The notes under the pieces were generated by a model, which had not been told where the DNA came from, did not search any database, and saw only the letters and a program-made list of their open reading frames with translations. A stretch of 64,000 bases of DNA from Tetrahymena thermophila SB210. Its lineage: Eukaryota; Ciliophora; Oligohymenophorea; Hymenostomatida; Tetrahymenidae. Where the stretch lies: contig NW_002476234.1 of assembly GCF_000189635.1 (NCBI RefSeq), positions 1 through 64,000 of the forward strand, given 5' to 3'. Of the stretch, positions 38,248-51,234 are shown piece by piece (within the stretch, counting starts at the first letter, position 1; every line of letters starts with the position of its first letter). A program made the position numbers and the translations under genes.

Positions 38248-41200
38248 ATGCAAGAAAGTAGCAACATAGCTGGCTCTCATAAGAATTAATCTTTAGTAAA
38301 AAAAAAACCATCTTATTTTGCTTTAAAAAAGATAATAATCCATTAAAACAAATTGTTATATATTTAGGATATTAGACAGGTGTAATAGATGATGTAAGAA
38401 AAATAAAGGACATATTCTAAATGCTTGATCGATTTCTTCAATAACAAGATCCAATACTTTAAAGAGCTAAAAGATAATAAATAAATAAATTTAATTGAAG
38501 CTATAGTATTGCAGTCTAGTCTTATTACATATCAGAAAAAAGACAAAATTTATAGTTATGGTATAAATTAAAAATAGATGAATATCTATTATCTAATCTT
38601 TTTTAAAATTATAGGTTAAGAGCCTGATGGGTTTTACATGATAGTTGAGGGTAAAGTTTCAGTACAATCTCCAAATTTAAATTTTGCTCAAGTTTAAGAC
38701 GAATCACTTCCATTTTAAGAAACAATCTAGCTTTCTAATGGCTCACATTTTGGAGATTATGAAATAAATTAATAAAAATTAAGAGTTCACCAAATAATTT
38801 GCCTATCTAAGGTCTTAGTAGTTCTTTTTTTAGATAAAAAGCAATTTGTCTCAATTTTATGTAAGTTAAAAATTATCTTTTATTTTAAAAAAAGAGTAAA
38901 CTAAAAAAATTTTTAATAAATTTTGTATTTATTTCCAGTAAATTTAATAATCTATAAATTAATTAATTAAGCTAAATTTAATTTAATTTAATTTATAATA
39001 AAAAAGCCAAGTATGAACAACAAAAACTAACAAATGGATCTAAAATGCTACAGAATTTTGATTTGTTCTAAAACTGAGTGTTTTAAAATTTGATTGAAAT
39101 ATTCTACACAATTAAATAAAAAGAGTTAATCAAGAATCAATATGTATTTAGGGAAGGAGAAAAGAGTGATGGTATTTACTTGATCATAAGTGGTGATTTT
39201 TGTGTATGTAAAGACAAAATTGTTTAATCTCCTCATAATTCTTCTGTTTTGGTTTGCAAAACATTCTAGGTATGAAAAATACATTGAAACTTACTTGATA
39301 TTTCATATTTTAATAAAAAGTTACTTCGCTTAAAAGCTGGATAAATGTTTGGGGAAGAGGATACTTTTGAATAACAAAACAGATCATATGATGTACAGTG
39401 CTTATCGTAGCAGGGTACTCTTTGGATTATTTCATCAGAAGTAATTTTTTTATCTTTTTGAAAAAATTTTTTAAAGAGATAAATGTTTTTTTAAAGGTGT
39501 ATAAAAACAGTTTACTTCAAAATGGAGACATAATCAGATATTTATATTAAACTGTAGGATAAAAATTAATTTATTATGAAGGTAAATTAAGAGATTTAAT
39601 GGAAAAGTATGTTAGCTAGTGTAGCTAAATCTAAACTTACAAAACTCCAGAAAAAAAAGAATAAATTCTATCAGACAGAAAAATTAAAACGGAAGAGTCA
39701 AATCATTTTAAGGCTAACTTACCAATTAATAATTTGCAAGAAAAAAAAATTAACATTAAAGCTAAAAATTTATTTGAAAATAACATAGAAGATACTGTTA
39801 AAAAGATTATCAATTCAAAAAATTTGGAATTTTCAACCACTAAAATAACTAAAAGACCTTCTCCTGACCTTTCGTTATTAAAGAAAAATAAAAATAAATA
39901 GTCTCCACCATAAATATCTGGCTTAAATAATTACAACTATTCTGACGGTAAAAGTTTTTAAAAAAGATTCTCTTTTGGATCTTAAGAAGGTGATCAAGGT
40001 ATTTTTGCTACAGAGGAAGAAGAAATAATTGAAAAAAATTTAAAATACTAACTTAATAAAGCATTTCAAATTCTAAATAATTCAGGATAAAGAAAAACTC
40101 ATAAAGTAATTTATTGAAAATAAAAAATTTATTTATTCATCAAGTTTTTAAAACATTTATTTTTTTAATAAATAGTGTAACTTGAAAAGTGAATCTTCTA
40201 ATAAAAAATATAATAAATAAAAAGCTATTTTATCAATTACAACATTTAATGATTTAAATTCTAGAATGAGTTTATTTTAAACTAAACCTGAAGATGAAAC
40301 TGCTTAAAATAATAAAAATGAAATAGTTTCGCTTGCAAATATATAGTCAGATTCAGACGAAGAGGATAACAATGAATAAATAAATTAGATTGACTATTTA
40401 GATAATACTTTATAAAATGAATTAAATACTGAATAATTTAAAATTTAAATTTTGGATAAATTAGGAAACGAAAATAAAAATTTTTCAAAAGTAAAACAAA
40501 ATACTAAAAGGGATACATTAATTTAAAATTAAAAATATTAAGCAAACACAGAAGATAAAATGTTAAATTTAGGGAATGAAAATAACCATTTAATATAAAA
40601 TAATTAAAATGTTTAACAAGATAGATAAACACACAAAGAAAAAATATAATTAAATAGAAAGTCTAAATAAAAAACAGAAGGTAATCAAACAGATAAAAAT
40701 TAAAAAAATGAAGAATATAAAAATATAATTGAAGAAATTGCTAAGTAATTAAAGCTAGAAACTGCAACAGTTCAAGAAGAGAGCAATAAATACTAACTAC
40801 CTTATATTGCTCCTCTAAAATTTTATAATTTAATCTAAAATGACAGAGCTAAAAAGTTAGTTTAAAAAAGTGCTAACACATCTTATCAGAATAGTAGTAG
40901 AAATTCTTAAGAAAGGAATTTTGTTAATAGCTTACACCAATCTCCTGAGAGAAGTAAGCTTAATAAACTAAGTGATTATTCATAAATTCGCTCTTAAGAA
41001 AGAGCATGTAAAAGGAAAGAAGATGAACAATAAACAAAAATGTATGATTCAATTTATAACAATGATAAGCTAAAAAAAATAATACTTCATAACTACATTA
41101 GTAATACATAGTAGGGATAGTATAACGAAAAACAAAATAATTAAAAGGGGAATTTTCATGATCTTGTTGACTCTTAATAAAATTAGTTTGATAATAATCA

Positions 41201-41582
41201 AAAATAATAAATGGTTTATTTAAATAATATTTACAATCGAATAAAAGGCACATCAAATTAAGAAATTTAGTCGATGCTTACCAAAACAACAGACTTTTAT
41301 AAAATGCAAACTAATCGAAGCACTACTGTTCAAAATACTGAGAGAACTAACAATCATCTTTCAATTAATAATACTAATTACTCTAAAAAAAATTAAAGTA
41401 CAAATAATTCTCCTCATTTTCAAATTTCAGCATTCGATTAGACAATTAATGCTTAAATCAATTTAGAAAGTGTCTGTTAGAAAAACATTCAAAAAAAGCT
41501 GTAAAAAATAACAGGTAAGCTAAATTAAACTTAAACAAAAGTATTGTATATAAAACATCCAAATTCATTTTATATCCATTGA
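38248..41582 (+). CDS. Cyclic-nucleotide-binding protein with in-frame TGA
   Basis: Six exons, 38248-38560, 38615-38860, 39007-39269, 39321-39440, 39497-40105 and 40176-41582; 985 codons before the final TGA, all phases consistent. Two tandem cNMP-binding folds are visible: one from about residue 95 (YGVKEPDGFYMIVEGKVSV, GSHFGDYE), the second from about 230 (FREGEKSDGIYLIISGDF, GQMFGEEDTF). There are no membrane segments, so it is a soluble PKA-regulatory-like or scaffold protein. The C-terminal ~600 residues are Gln/Asn/Lys-rich and low-complexity. The linker between the folds reads DLFQN, then TGA (39075-39077), then VFQNLIEIFYTIKQ; families of this type usually have Trp there. The gene is otherwise intact. 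A GTAAGC near 41514 could mark another intron and alternative tail. Confidence 0.8.
39075..39077 (+). other. In-frame TGA codon inside cNMP-binding gene
   Basis: In exon 3 the reading frame is unambiguous on both sides (AKYEQQKLTNGSKMLQNF before, FYTIKQKELIKNQYVFREGE after), yet a TGA lies between the AAC and GTG codons. No GT/AG pair can remove it without losing conserved residues. One base change would make TGG (Trp). Confidence 0.85.
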
Positions 41583-42277
41583 AAGTCTTAAAAATTACAT
41601 AAATTTTCCATATGCTAAGTTATTTAAAATAAATTTATTTATTTAATAATAAATTATTAAAATGTTCAAATTTTATATAATAAGTCATGAAAATTAAATT
41701 GTAATATTATCTCTAAACTACATATTTAGCTTACTAAAACAAACTGGAATTAAAAACAAAAATATTCCCTTAACTATAACCAGTTTTTATTTTATATTTA
41801 TGAAATAATTTAGAAGGTTTAGTATGAATAATTAATTTATTAAATCGATTATTCAATTATATTAATAAATTTTAAAATATTGTCTGCCAAATTCCAAATA
41901 AATTAAAATGAAAATTTTTTTAATTATGATTTAGTTTTTATGTTGATTATAATTTTTTAAGGAAAAATAATATGATTAAAACTAAATAAATATTTTTGAT
42001 TACAATAAAAAATAATTAAATTTAATATTGATTATAATTAATACATACGAATGGGATATCAAAGTATTTATTAAATAAATAAATATTAGGCAATTAAATT
42101 TTGCTAAAAAACAAATTATTTAATTTAAGAAGTAAAGTTATTAAACTACTTTTGTATTGAATGAGGAATGCATAAATACTATGCAATTATCAATTTATTT
42201 ATGTTAGGAATTTAATTTAATAAATTGGTTGTTTTTGTTATTAATATTATTGATTTTACAAAATTTTATTTATCTTT
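41583..42277. other. Intergenic, AT-rich
   Basis: Convergent spacer between the cNMP-binding gene and the UAP-like gene; very AT-rich. No coding frame of interest or repeat seen. Confidence 0.6.
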
Positions 42278-45089
42278 TCATATTTTTATTTAATTTGTAG
42301 GCTTGACAACTTTGTTATCTTAAAATCCATTATTTTAATCTAAATATTTATTGTCGTTGAGAGAGAACTTTCTGTGTTTACCATTGTGGTTATTTAAATT
42401 TTAATTAGCGTTATTGCTACTACGTATCATAGGATTTCCATTAATTTTATAAGGTTCTTCTAAAATGATTTAGTTTTATATGTTTTTTTAAGAAATCGGT
42501 ATTTACATATTTGAGTTTCCACTCCCTAAATTATTGTATGATTTATATATCAGGTCAATTTCTTTGCGTTAAGTAAATGATTAATCAGCACCATTCATTG
42601 CATGACCATCTATTGAGTGGTATAAGGAAGGGTTATCGTATTTTTTGTCTTCATTTTAAAATTAAATTGAGTGATTAAAATGGCTGTTATTTACTGCATG
42701 GTGATTTTCATTATTTTATGTTGTTTCAAATTAAATTGCCTTTTTGAAGTTTATATAAAGAGGAAACTATTAATTCTACCAGTTGTGTCTTAAATACTCA
42801 GCACAAATATCAAGACCTTCTCCAGCATATGAAATTTAAGGACAAACTTCTATTATATCACTTTCTCTTGTTTCGTTAACTAATAAATATGTTTGTTAAA
42901 TTATAATTTAAAAATAAATGATTAAAACTTTTACTTTCAAATTTTAGCCATCTTTTATGTAAATTAGAAAGTTTTTATATTGCATCTTAAGGAGAATATA
43001 CACCTTTATTAAAGATTATGGGTGCAAACTCCTCTGCTTCGTGCACCATTACGAAATTTATATCATCAGTTAATTCAATAATATCTCCAATTTACTTCTC
43101 AAATATAAGAATGTTATTTTCTCCATTTTGCTATTAAACTAAATTTTCTTAGGGTGTTTCTTGTGTTAACTGTAAACACCTTTTCATGACTCTAAATCTT
43201 GATTTAAGTATATAAAATTTTATTTTGAAGATATATAAAAAATAAAAATACTTAGACTCAAACGCCTATTTTAAATCTACTCTATGTGAAAACTCTACCA
43301 AAAAATTAATAGAAATTAATGTGTTAAACAAAAAAGCAGGAGCATCATCTATATCCTTAGGTATTTGTGATTTATTATTGACCATTTTTTGCTTTAACAG
43401 CTTTTTAATAGAGTCAAATTCTATTTTTGATAAAATTTTATTTAATCAAAGGCATATTAGGTAAGTAAGCTAATAAATAAATACCTAGTAAAGAAGCTCT
43501 ACCATTGATATTTGCGATTCTATAAAACTCAGATTCGTTCCTGTCTACTTATACAATTTTCTAATTAATAGCTTTCCTATTTTCACTAGCAATACCAATG
43601 AATAAGGGATCTAAAGGTTTTACTAAGAGGTTTTCAACACCAATAAAATGAATATATCTATATCCTTTTTCAACTCTATTGATAATTAGTTACATAAATA
43701 AATATCATAACATATTTTAAATTTTATTAATAAATTATTATACAATTTATTTAAATGCCTATTATGAATGAGCTAGAGAACAACGTCGCCTGTACCACAG
43801 GGAAATAAATGGCACTAAGTATCATTTTTTAAAATTAACTTTCCTTGCATGTCAGTGATAGGGTAAGAATTCTTTTAGTTGATTGATTGAAAGTAACATT
43901 AAAATCTTATTAAATAAATAGTTATTAAACTTTACTTAAAATATAAAGGTAACATCATACTCATTAAAGCCAAAATAATTACTTTTCTGCCATATATTTT
44001 TAATTAAAGAGCTATTCTAATAGTTTACTACTATATAAATCTAAAATGAAGATGATTGTTGGTTAGCTGAGTTTGCAAAGGCTTTTTATAAAAAACAAAT
44101 AGGATTTTTTAACTTTAAAATTTGATTATAAATTAGCTATTTATTTTCTATTACATAGATTACTTTTTTTTTACTAAAATTGAATTTTCAAATTTTGAAT
44201 CCCAAATTTCAAAATAATTCAAACTATTTGATTACCTATTTCCTTAAGTGTCCACAACTTTCTTCCAATTAATTCCATTATGCACTATGAAGATGGTAAT
44301 CCTATATCAGTTGAGCTTTTAACGAGATCTTTATCATATCTAAGATTTCTTCCACCTGCCATAATCACTAAAGCAACTATTTAAATAAATTAAATATGCT
44401 ATGCTTTATTTATATCATGAAAATAAATTACCTTATTTTTATCTAATTAATTTTAAACCAGTGCTATATAATCTTTCATAGTCTCCATATGGAATATCTT
44501 CAATATTTAAAACATTATCCACATGCTTAATTACATCTATATCTAAATCATCATTAATTTCTTCTGCCAATTAATTAGACTACTTAATGAAGTGATGGTA
44601 GAGCTAATTTGTATTTTCAAAAATATATTTTACGAATTAGACTTTTATTTATTTGTAAGCTTAATATTAATTAATTTTTAATTTTTTACTGAATCTACAA
44701 CTTCCATTTCATGACTTATTGAATCTAAATATCTCAAATACTCATTTTTTTATTCTTATGTAGATAATTTGCTAATGTGGTTAAACAAATCATACTAACC
44801 CATAGAAAGAAGCCGTTGGATCATAATATTAAAGACTGGCGAAATATCTTTTTCTGCATATTTTGTTTAAAAAATAAGTTAATTCTACTTTATTAACATA
44901 AAAGCAAGTAAAATATTATATTGCGATAGATTAAAATAACATGGATATACCTTTGCAAACTGTATACGAATACTGCTCAAGTTTCTTATAAGTAGAGTTT
45001 CTATTAAAATCTAATTCACTTATTTCTTGCATATTAGAAATTTACTACTAATTTTATCCATTCATGGCACCACATATATTCTATCCCAT
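42278..45089 (-). CDS. UAP1: Divergent UDP-N-acetylhexosamine pyrophosphorylase-like protein
   Basis: Ten exons on the minus strand: 45089-44951, 44853-44716, 44641-44432, 44376-44236, 44147-43936, 43871-43744, 43675-43485, 43420-43252, 43197-42935 and 42879-42278; 730 aa. UAP landmarks in order: N-terminal helices (LFNHISKLSTQEQ), VALVIMAGG (163-171), DIGLPSS, SNYFGFNEYDVTFIFQ, PITDMQGKLIL, YIHFIGVENLLVKPLDPLFI, a stretch ending FLFNTLISINF, HEAEEFAPI, HKRWL and SYAGEGLD (547-554). UAP makes UDP-GlcNAc from GlcNAc-1-P and UTP. The nucleotide loop, normally GGxGTRLGxxxPK, reads GGRNLRYDKDLVK, so catalysis is doubtful. Residues about 560-730 are an added Asn/Gln-rich tail. Exon 2 needs an unusual donor, GTCATG, to keep phase. 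Confidence 0.8.
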
Positions 45090-45747
45090 GATTTGTTATT
45101 TACTTACTTAGTTATTTATGGCTAATACTATCTTATTTTTTAACTAACTAAATTTGCTTATATAATTTTTAACAATTTCAATTAAATTTTTTTGTATTAA
45201 CAAAATTATAATTAATTTTTTGCTTTGAAAAAAATTGTTGTTGGGAAACTTATCAAAAACATGAATTAAGATTGAATTAAGACCTATATATATCTTAAAT
45301 ATAACATAATTTAAAACTATTTTACATATCTTTTTCTCTTTTTACCAAAGCTCTTAATATTTACCAATTAAAGTATTCAGTTAAAATTTTCTTACTTTCT
45401 TTTAACATAGAACTTAAAGATGAACAACCTGATATACTTAAAAAATTATTTCCTATAAAAAACTAAAAATCTTTTACGAAAATTAATATTTCGCTATAAA
45501 ATCGACAAAATCATAAATAAATTTAAAAAATTTCTGAATATTTTATTTATTTATTTATATTTCCAAAAATTGTTGACTTGTATGAAAATACTTATTGTTT
45601 GCAATGTTATTTATTTATTTTAAACAAAAATATTTATAACTAAAGTAAATGATTGAAAGTAGAATAAATTTTAATTTGTGATAGATTATGCTAAGTAGTT
45701 AAGATTTTTTTTATATGCAACATAAATAAACTTATTAATTAACTAAA
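45090..45747. other. Intergenic, AT-rich
   Basis: Spacer between two minus-strand genes; AT-rich; no feature seen. Confidence 0.55.
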
Positions 45748-46946
45748 TCATAGATAAATAGATTTGACATAAAATTGAGATTCTACTTTATTAATAGATT
45801 TTTATATATTATCGTAGCATTTTTAGTATGTGCTAATACTTTCGGCAAATTATTTGCTTTATTCGTATAAAAAGGATCTTGATTCTATTTCAGCATCTAT
45901 TTTTTCTAATAAATCTTTCCAACTTTCCTTTAAGCAAAAGTTTAAATAGTAAGCATCGATCAAAACATCTACCCATTCACACAACTAGATAAAATATAAT
46001 AATTAAAATGATTCTAAAAAACTTAATAATATTTTTGTTTACTTGCTCAAATGATGGAACATATTTATCTTCCTAAACAGGTAATATAGCGGCGTTTTAT
46101 AAAAGAATAAGAATAACTTCTAAAAATTTAACCATTTCTTTTATAGGGTTTTTTCTAAGCTCTTTAATTAAATTGCTCTTAGTTCTATTTTATTCAATAA
46201 ATTGAATAGCTATTAAACATAATATTTACTTTAAATAAAATAAAATACATAGAGGTAGTAATAAAAGCAGTAGCTAAACCAAATGAGGCCTTTATTTCTT
46301 CCTTAGCAATTATTTAATTTACGAAATTGCTATTTAAGCTTTTTTCATCAGAAGTAAAACTAAGGCTATTAAATTCATTTAAAACTATATTCAATAAGTA
46401 GACAATTGATTTTTCAGATAAATCTTTTTGCTTTTATGCGACAATTAGAGCAATCAAATCGCCTTTTGCTTTATTGTCTAATAAATTTATATGCTCATAA
46501 AGTGCTTCTTAGCCAATTTCGAAATCAAGTTATATTATACTTTTGCAAATTGTAAATCCATTCTGTATTTTTTTATTAACAGAGTTAGCTTTTAAAAGCC
46601 TATTAATGTCACTTAATTCCTAATAAAAATAAAACATTTTTTAGTTAAATTGAATGCTTGCTAAATAAGCATGAAAGCTTTATGTATTTTAAAATAATAC
46701 TAAAAGTCAAATTTTCTTTTTTTGTAAATTACCTTAATCAAAGAATTTATATCCTACTATCCCTTATTCTAGATAACATTAATATCTTACTAAATTTCTA
46801 CTTTTTACATAACAAATGGTGCACCATCGGTTATATTTGCTAATGCCTAAGCAAGTTGCAAAGCTATCTGTTAATAAAAAATGAAACTTTACTTAAAATG
46901 CTGTAGAAATTGTTTTAATCTTTACTTTTTGAGTTTATTCAGCCAT
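45748..46946 (-). CDS. Helical protein, weakly NOL11/Utp8-like
   Basis: Five exons on the minus strand: 46946-46926 (only seven codons), 46867-46733, 46619-46280, 46209-46043 and 45984-45748; 299 aa, all in phase. The chain is mostly predicted helix without membrane segments. It opens MAEQTQK then IALQLAQALANITDGAPF, continues through a Gln/Lys middle and ends with FEQLCEWVDVLIDAYYLNF and a helix QKCYDNIQKSINKVESQF. The Trp-x-x-(x)-Leu-Ile-Asp-Ala segment recalls the C-terminal region of the ribosome-biogenesis proteins NOL11/Utp8, but that is a memory-based resemblance and weak. Otherwise unrecognised. The tiny first exon makes the start less certain. Confidence 0.7.
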
Positions 46947-47469
46947 TTATTGGTTATTTATTTTTCTTTAATTTTAACTTAATTAATTTTGATAATTTGT
47001 AAATCTTTTTTATTAATTATACAAATGACAGTAAATCATTATTAGCGAAAAAATTTTATAAATATTAAATTAAAATGTATCTTTAATTTAATCAAACGAT
47101 TATAAAAAAAATGATATTATTTTTTTCATCAATTATAAATAAATAAAGACCAAAAGTCTGTTAAAAATGTTCAAAAATTTAAATATTTCAGCTTATCTCA
47201 TCCATTTGATTTAAAAGGTGAAAAAGTAGTAGAATTAGATGTATTTCATCAAGGTAACTTAACCAAGAGTTCCTATATAAAAAATTCATCATTTATTCGC
47301 TATTAATTAAAAAGTTATCATAAATTTTTTCTAATTAAATTATTACTTGTAAACTCAAAAAATTAAGAAGTAAAAAAGTATTATTAAGATATTATTTTAG
47401 CATAGATAATCAAACACTATAGCAATTCAGTGAATTACACTAAAAGGAAATTATAAATATTAAAATAAA
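46947..47469. other. Intergenic, AT-rich
   Basis: Divergent spacer between the helical protein and the following plus-strand gene. A moderately open stretch around 47190-47290 has no convincing start or splice connection. Nothing else seen. Confidence 0.55.
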
Positions 47470-48325
47470 ATGATACAATACTATTCTAGAGATTAAGTAA
47501 ATGAAATTCTAGCTAAGAATAAAGAAGCAGCTAAATAAGAATTTGATAGTATTAAATATGTCGAAAATAAAAAAAAGCAACGCCTAACTCCAAAAGAACT
47601 AGAATAAATGCTACCTAAAGTGAAACCTAAAGAGCAAATATTTGAGGAAATGAAATAAAATTTTAAAAATTCATGGAAAAGTACTTTTTAATTATATTTA
47701 TTCTATTTATCCATTAAATTAGTAAAAAAAATACAATTATTAAAAATTATTCTTGAATGTAACATTGATAGGTCCCGGATATATAAATGATGAGTTTAGT
47801 CATGTGCCTGTTTTGAAAGCTAATGTTTTAAATACTTGGTAGTATGACCGTATAAATTTGGCTGAAAGATCATATAAATATCCAAAAGGTTTATAAAAAT
47901 TACTTAATCTTATTAATTTATTTCATATTCGCTAATTTATATTTAATATTATTTTTTATAATTTGTTTTTGATTAATAATTATAAAGGCTATAGAGGTTT
48001 CAAAGTTCCAGTTCATGGATCTAATTTTGGTGAAGCATCGAAAGATCACTTACCTGAAAAATTTTAAAAATATTTAGATGATTTCTCTTTGAAATATTAA
48101 GAGTTTAAGATGAGGCCATCTAAATATGGAAAATTACCAATCGATGAAAGAACTGAAACATTTTAAAATAGAAGAAAAGAACCTTTCAAATTAACTAATT
48201 CTAAATAAGCTAACAATTTTGGATATGATAAACACTCTACTTGGGAAACAGAATTAAAAACTATAACAGGTCCTAATAGGACAATTCTATCTACAAAATA
48301 TTAAACTAAATCATCTTAAAATTGA
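47470..48325 (+). CDS. Small basic protein, possibly ciliary
   Basis: Three exons, 47470-47680, 47772-47888 and 47988-48325; 221 aa, in phase. It is soluble and basic with Lys/Glu-rich helices at the N-terminus (KEAAKQEFDSIKYVENKKKQ). Further on come short proline-glycine and aromatic segments (SWKSPGYINDEFSHVPV, YPKGYRGFKVPVHGSNFGEA) and a C-terminal ITGPNRTILSTKYQ. The scattered PG and GP turns and the lack of a fold signature recall sperm-tail/PG-rich and other microtubule inner proteins, but no canonical repeat is present, so a ciliary role is a guess. Confidence 0.75.
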
Positions 48326-48883
48326 GCTTTGTATACTTTAAAATATAAATAAAACTTTTATTGATATCAAATGTTGGAAAATAAATAAAAAATGTCTCCT
48401 TTACTTCTATTTCTTTTAAAAATTCATACAAATACTCATTTAAAAAATTATATTATACTTATTAAATATTCCCTTTAATAATATAACATAATAAATAAAT
48501 ATATTTAAGGTAATTTGTGAATATTTTTTCAAATCAAATAATAATCAAATATTATTTATTGCAAGTTAGAAAATTTAGATTTTTGTTTAATATTAATTGA
48601 TTTTTTTTTATAATAAATTCATTTTAATTGTTTATAAATATAAATAAAAATATTAATTTAAATATTTATTCGAATCTTAATTCTTAATAAAAAATAAAGT
48701 TACTCTGAAATTTTAAATAAATATTATAAAGAATTAATAAATATCAAAAGTTAAATTATTAATTGAATATATTTTTTTGGTTTTGTTTGTTTGATATTTT
48801 TAAATTGTTTTTTATATTTTATTGTTTTTTCATTAATTCACTTAAAAATTAGTTTTAGCTTATATTTGATTGTTTCTTATATT
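48326..48883. other. Intergenic, AT-rich
   Basis: Convergent spacer between the small basic protein and the RING gene; AT-rich; nothing seen. Confidence 0.6.
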
Positions 48884-51005
48884 TCAGTTTTTCCAAAAGC
48901 CAAATAGGATATCGATTATTGGATTTTTCTTTTTTTATTATTCTCCTTCCTATTTATTATTCTAATTTTCTTTCATCTTTTAAGCACTTTGTTCGTTTTT
49001 TTCTTAAATTAAATGATTTTATTCGTTAATCACTTTTTATCCTGCATATTACTTGTAATCTACATTTTGAAGCTGATAATTCATTTCCTATTACTAAATT
49101 TTTCCAACTCTATTACATTTACTTTCTTCTTCTTCTTCATCATCATTTTCTAAATTTCCATTTTAGTATTCTTGTTGTTATTCTATTTCTTTATTTACAA
49201 CATCAACTTATTTCTCCTAAAAGATTTTATTTTATTCCAAATCGCTATTGTTATTATTTTGATTTAGGTTTGATCCATTATTGAGTTAATTATCTATTTG
49301 AATTGGTTCTTATTATTTTTCTTGCTATTTTGATTATTCAGAACTTATTTGCTATCCGTCTTAATTACCCTACTCTATATTTTCTATTTATTCATTTTAT
49401 TTTAGAGCACTATGGTCATTTTAAATTTCTAAGCTTTAATCTTTTTAATCTGGGTTTAATTTATTATTAGAATTTTAAAGCAATAACTATTCTTCTTGAA
49501 ACTTTTAAGGGCTAAACTAATTTACATTTAAATTCTAATCTTCTTATATATTTTTACTACTAGATTTTAGATAATTTTAAGATTATTAAACTGGTTATTT
49601 TAAATCAACACTTTTTATTAAATTGCCATCTTCATCGTCATGCTAATTTTTATTAGAGTTATTTGGAGATACACACGAAAATGGAATTACAGGGTTATCA
49701 ATAATCATATTCTCTTCTTATTATTTATGTTTATAATCACTATTTAAATTATCTTAATCATTTTTATCTTTATCTTACTTTGAGGATGAAAATTTTTGTA
49801 AGTATGACGAATAACATTTTTCCATGTCATCGAGCTAAATATTTTATTTTAAATTATCATATAAATTTTAAGGATTGATTTAATTATGACTGATTTAATC
49901 ATTTAGAGATTCATGAAAATTTTTATCTAAATTATTATCAAAATTATCTTTCTTTTAGTTTTAAATAATTTCATCAGATTGTTTTTTATTCCTCTCTTAA
50001 ATTTTGCTGAAAATGTCTTCAATATCTTTTATACTATTTTCATCTTCATCATCTGATAAATTGAGAGGTTTATCCTATAGGGCTTAAATTTCTTTTTATT
50101 GCATTTCTATTTCCATACTTTGTTCTATATTATTTGATAATTTACTTTTAGGGACTTCTTACTTTTCATATGAAATTTTAATCACTTTTTTTCTTACATC
50201 TTTAATTAAATTTATTTCATCTTACTCTTCCTCCATAACTCCTTAATCATTTTCTTATTAATGCTTCTCATATTTTTAAAAATCTGAAAATGAGTCTTCA
50301 TGCTCATCACTAGAATTAGATTTATTTTCAGATTCTGATTCCAATTATGAAGAAGAAACAGATTAAGATTTTATTCTGTAATTATTAAAAGATTTTCTTT
50401 ATGCTTACATTTTATTTAGAAGGCTTTTTTACTTTGGCTTAGCAATCACTTTTTATATACCTATTTTAGAATTTTAATTCTAAATTCCTTGCTAAACTTT
50501 TGAGCTTGATTTTAAATTTTTTACTTCTACAATTTCAACATCACTTCCATCTGCAGCAGAAAGCTCTTCTTCTATAGTGATAGCTTTAGTTGTGTCTGGA
50601 TTAGTTTCTGATTATTTAATTTTTTAGAAAAATTAGCATTAGCTGTAATGTTTTTCTAGATCTTACAATTTTCCTGTCCATTTACACTCTTCAGAAGCGC
50701 AGTTCATATCTAATTCATCAATTATCTGCTGAGGAATTAAATTTTTAAGTAAATTATCTTTTTTCTAAATAGTCTATCTACAGTTAGGACAAAATTTATG
50801 ATTTACTTTCCATAATTGTATGCAATGCTTGCAAAATGTATGCCTAATATTAAATAAAGTTTAAACCTTTTATTCTAATTAGATATATATTTTGTTACCC
50901 ACAAGCTATAATTACAGGTCTCCTAAATACTTCATGGCATATAGAACAAAATAAGTGTTTATTTATATTTTACTGATCCTTAAAATTTCTAATAAATTTT
51001 TTCAT
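48884..51005 (-). CDS. RING-finger protein with long Gln-rich tail
   Basis: Two exons, 51005-50899 and 50843-48884, joined across a 55-base intron that splits a Gly codon inside the RING; 688 aa. Residues about 20-60 form a C3HC4 RING: CSICHEVF, then ACGHTFCKHCIQLW and FCPNCRQ. This is followed by LIPQQIIDELDMNC and a second Cys/His pattern (CASEECKWTG, HYSQC) like a TRAF-type zinc finger. The remaining ~560 residues are Gln/Asn/Asp/Glu-rich and low-complexity with acidic clusters (NLSDDEDEN; NDDEEEES). RING proteins usually act as E3 ubiquitin ligases; the expected zinc ligands are all present. Substrate unknown. The start is the first ATG before the RING. Confidence 0.88.
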
Positions 51006-51234
51006 TTCTAATTATAATTTAAGACAGACAAATCAATCCTATTTTTTTATAAAATTTTTTGACAATTAAAATTTTTTTAAAGCATAAATTAATATTAATT
51101 ATATAGAACTTTAAGCTTTAATTTACTTTCATATTTTAAGTTAGAATATAAATAAATACATACATACAATACTAATGAATATTTAAAGATAAAAACTATT
51201 TATTAATTTATTTTATTTTCAAAATTTAAATCAT

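Noticed and set aside
46658..46843. 61-codon plus-strand frame.
   Set aside because: It overlaps exon 2 and an intron of the minus-strand helical protein, with spacer-like composition.
49000..50500. Apparent long T-rich, ORF-poor region that could be read as spacer.
   Set aside because: On the minus strand it is one continuous table 6 frame, the Gln/Asp-rich tail of the RING-finger protein.
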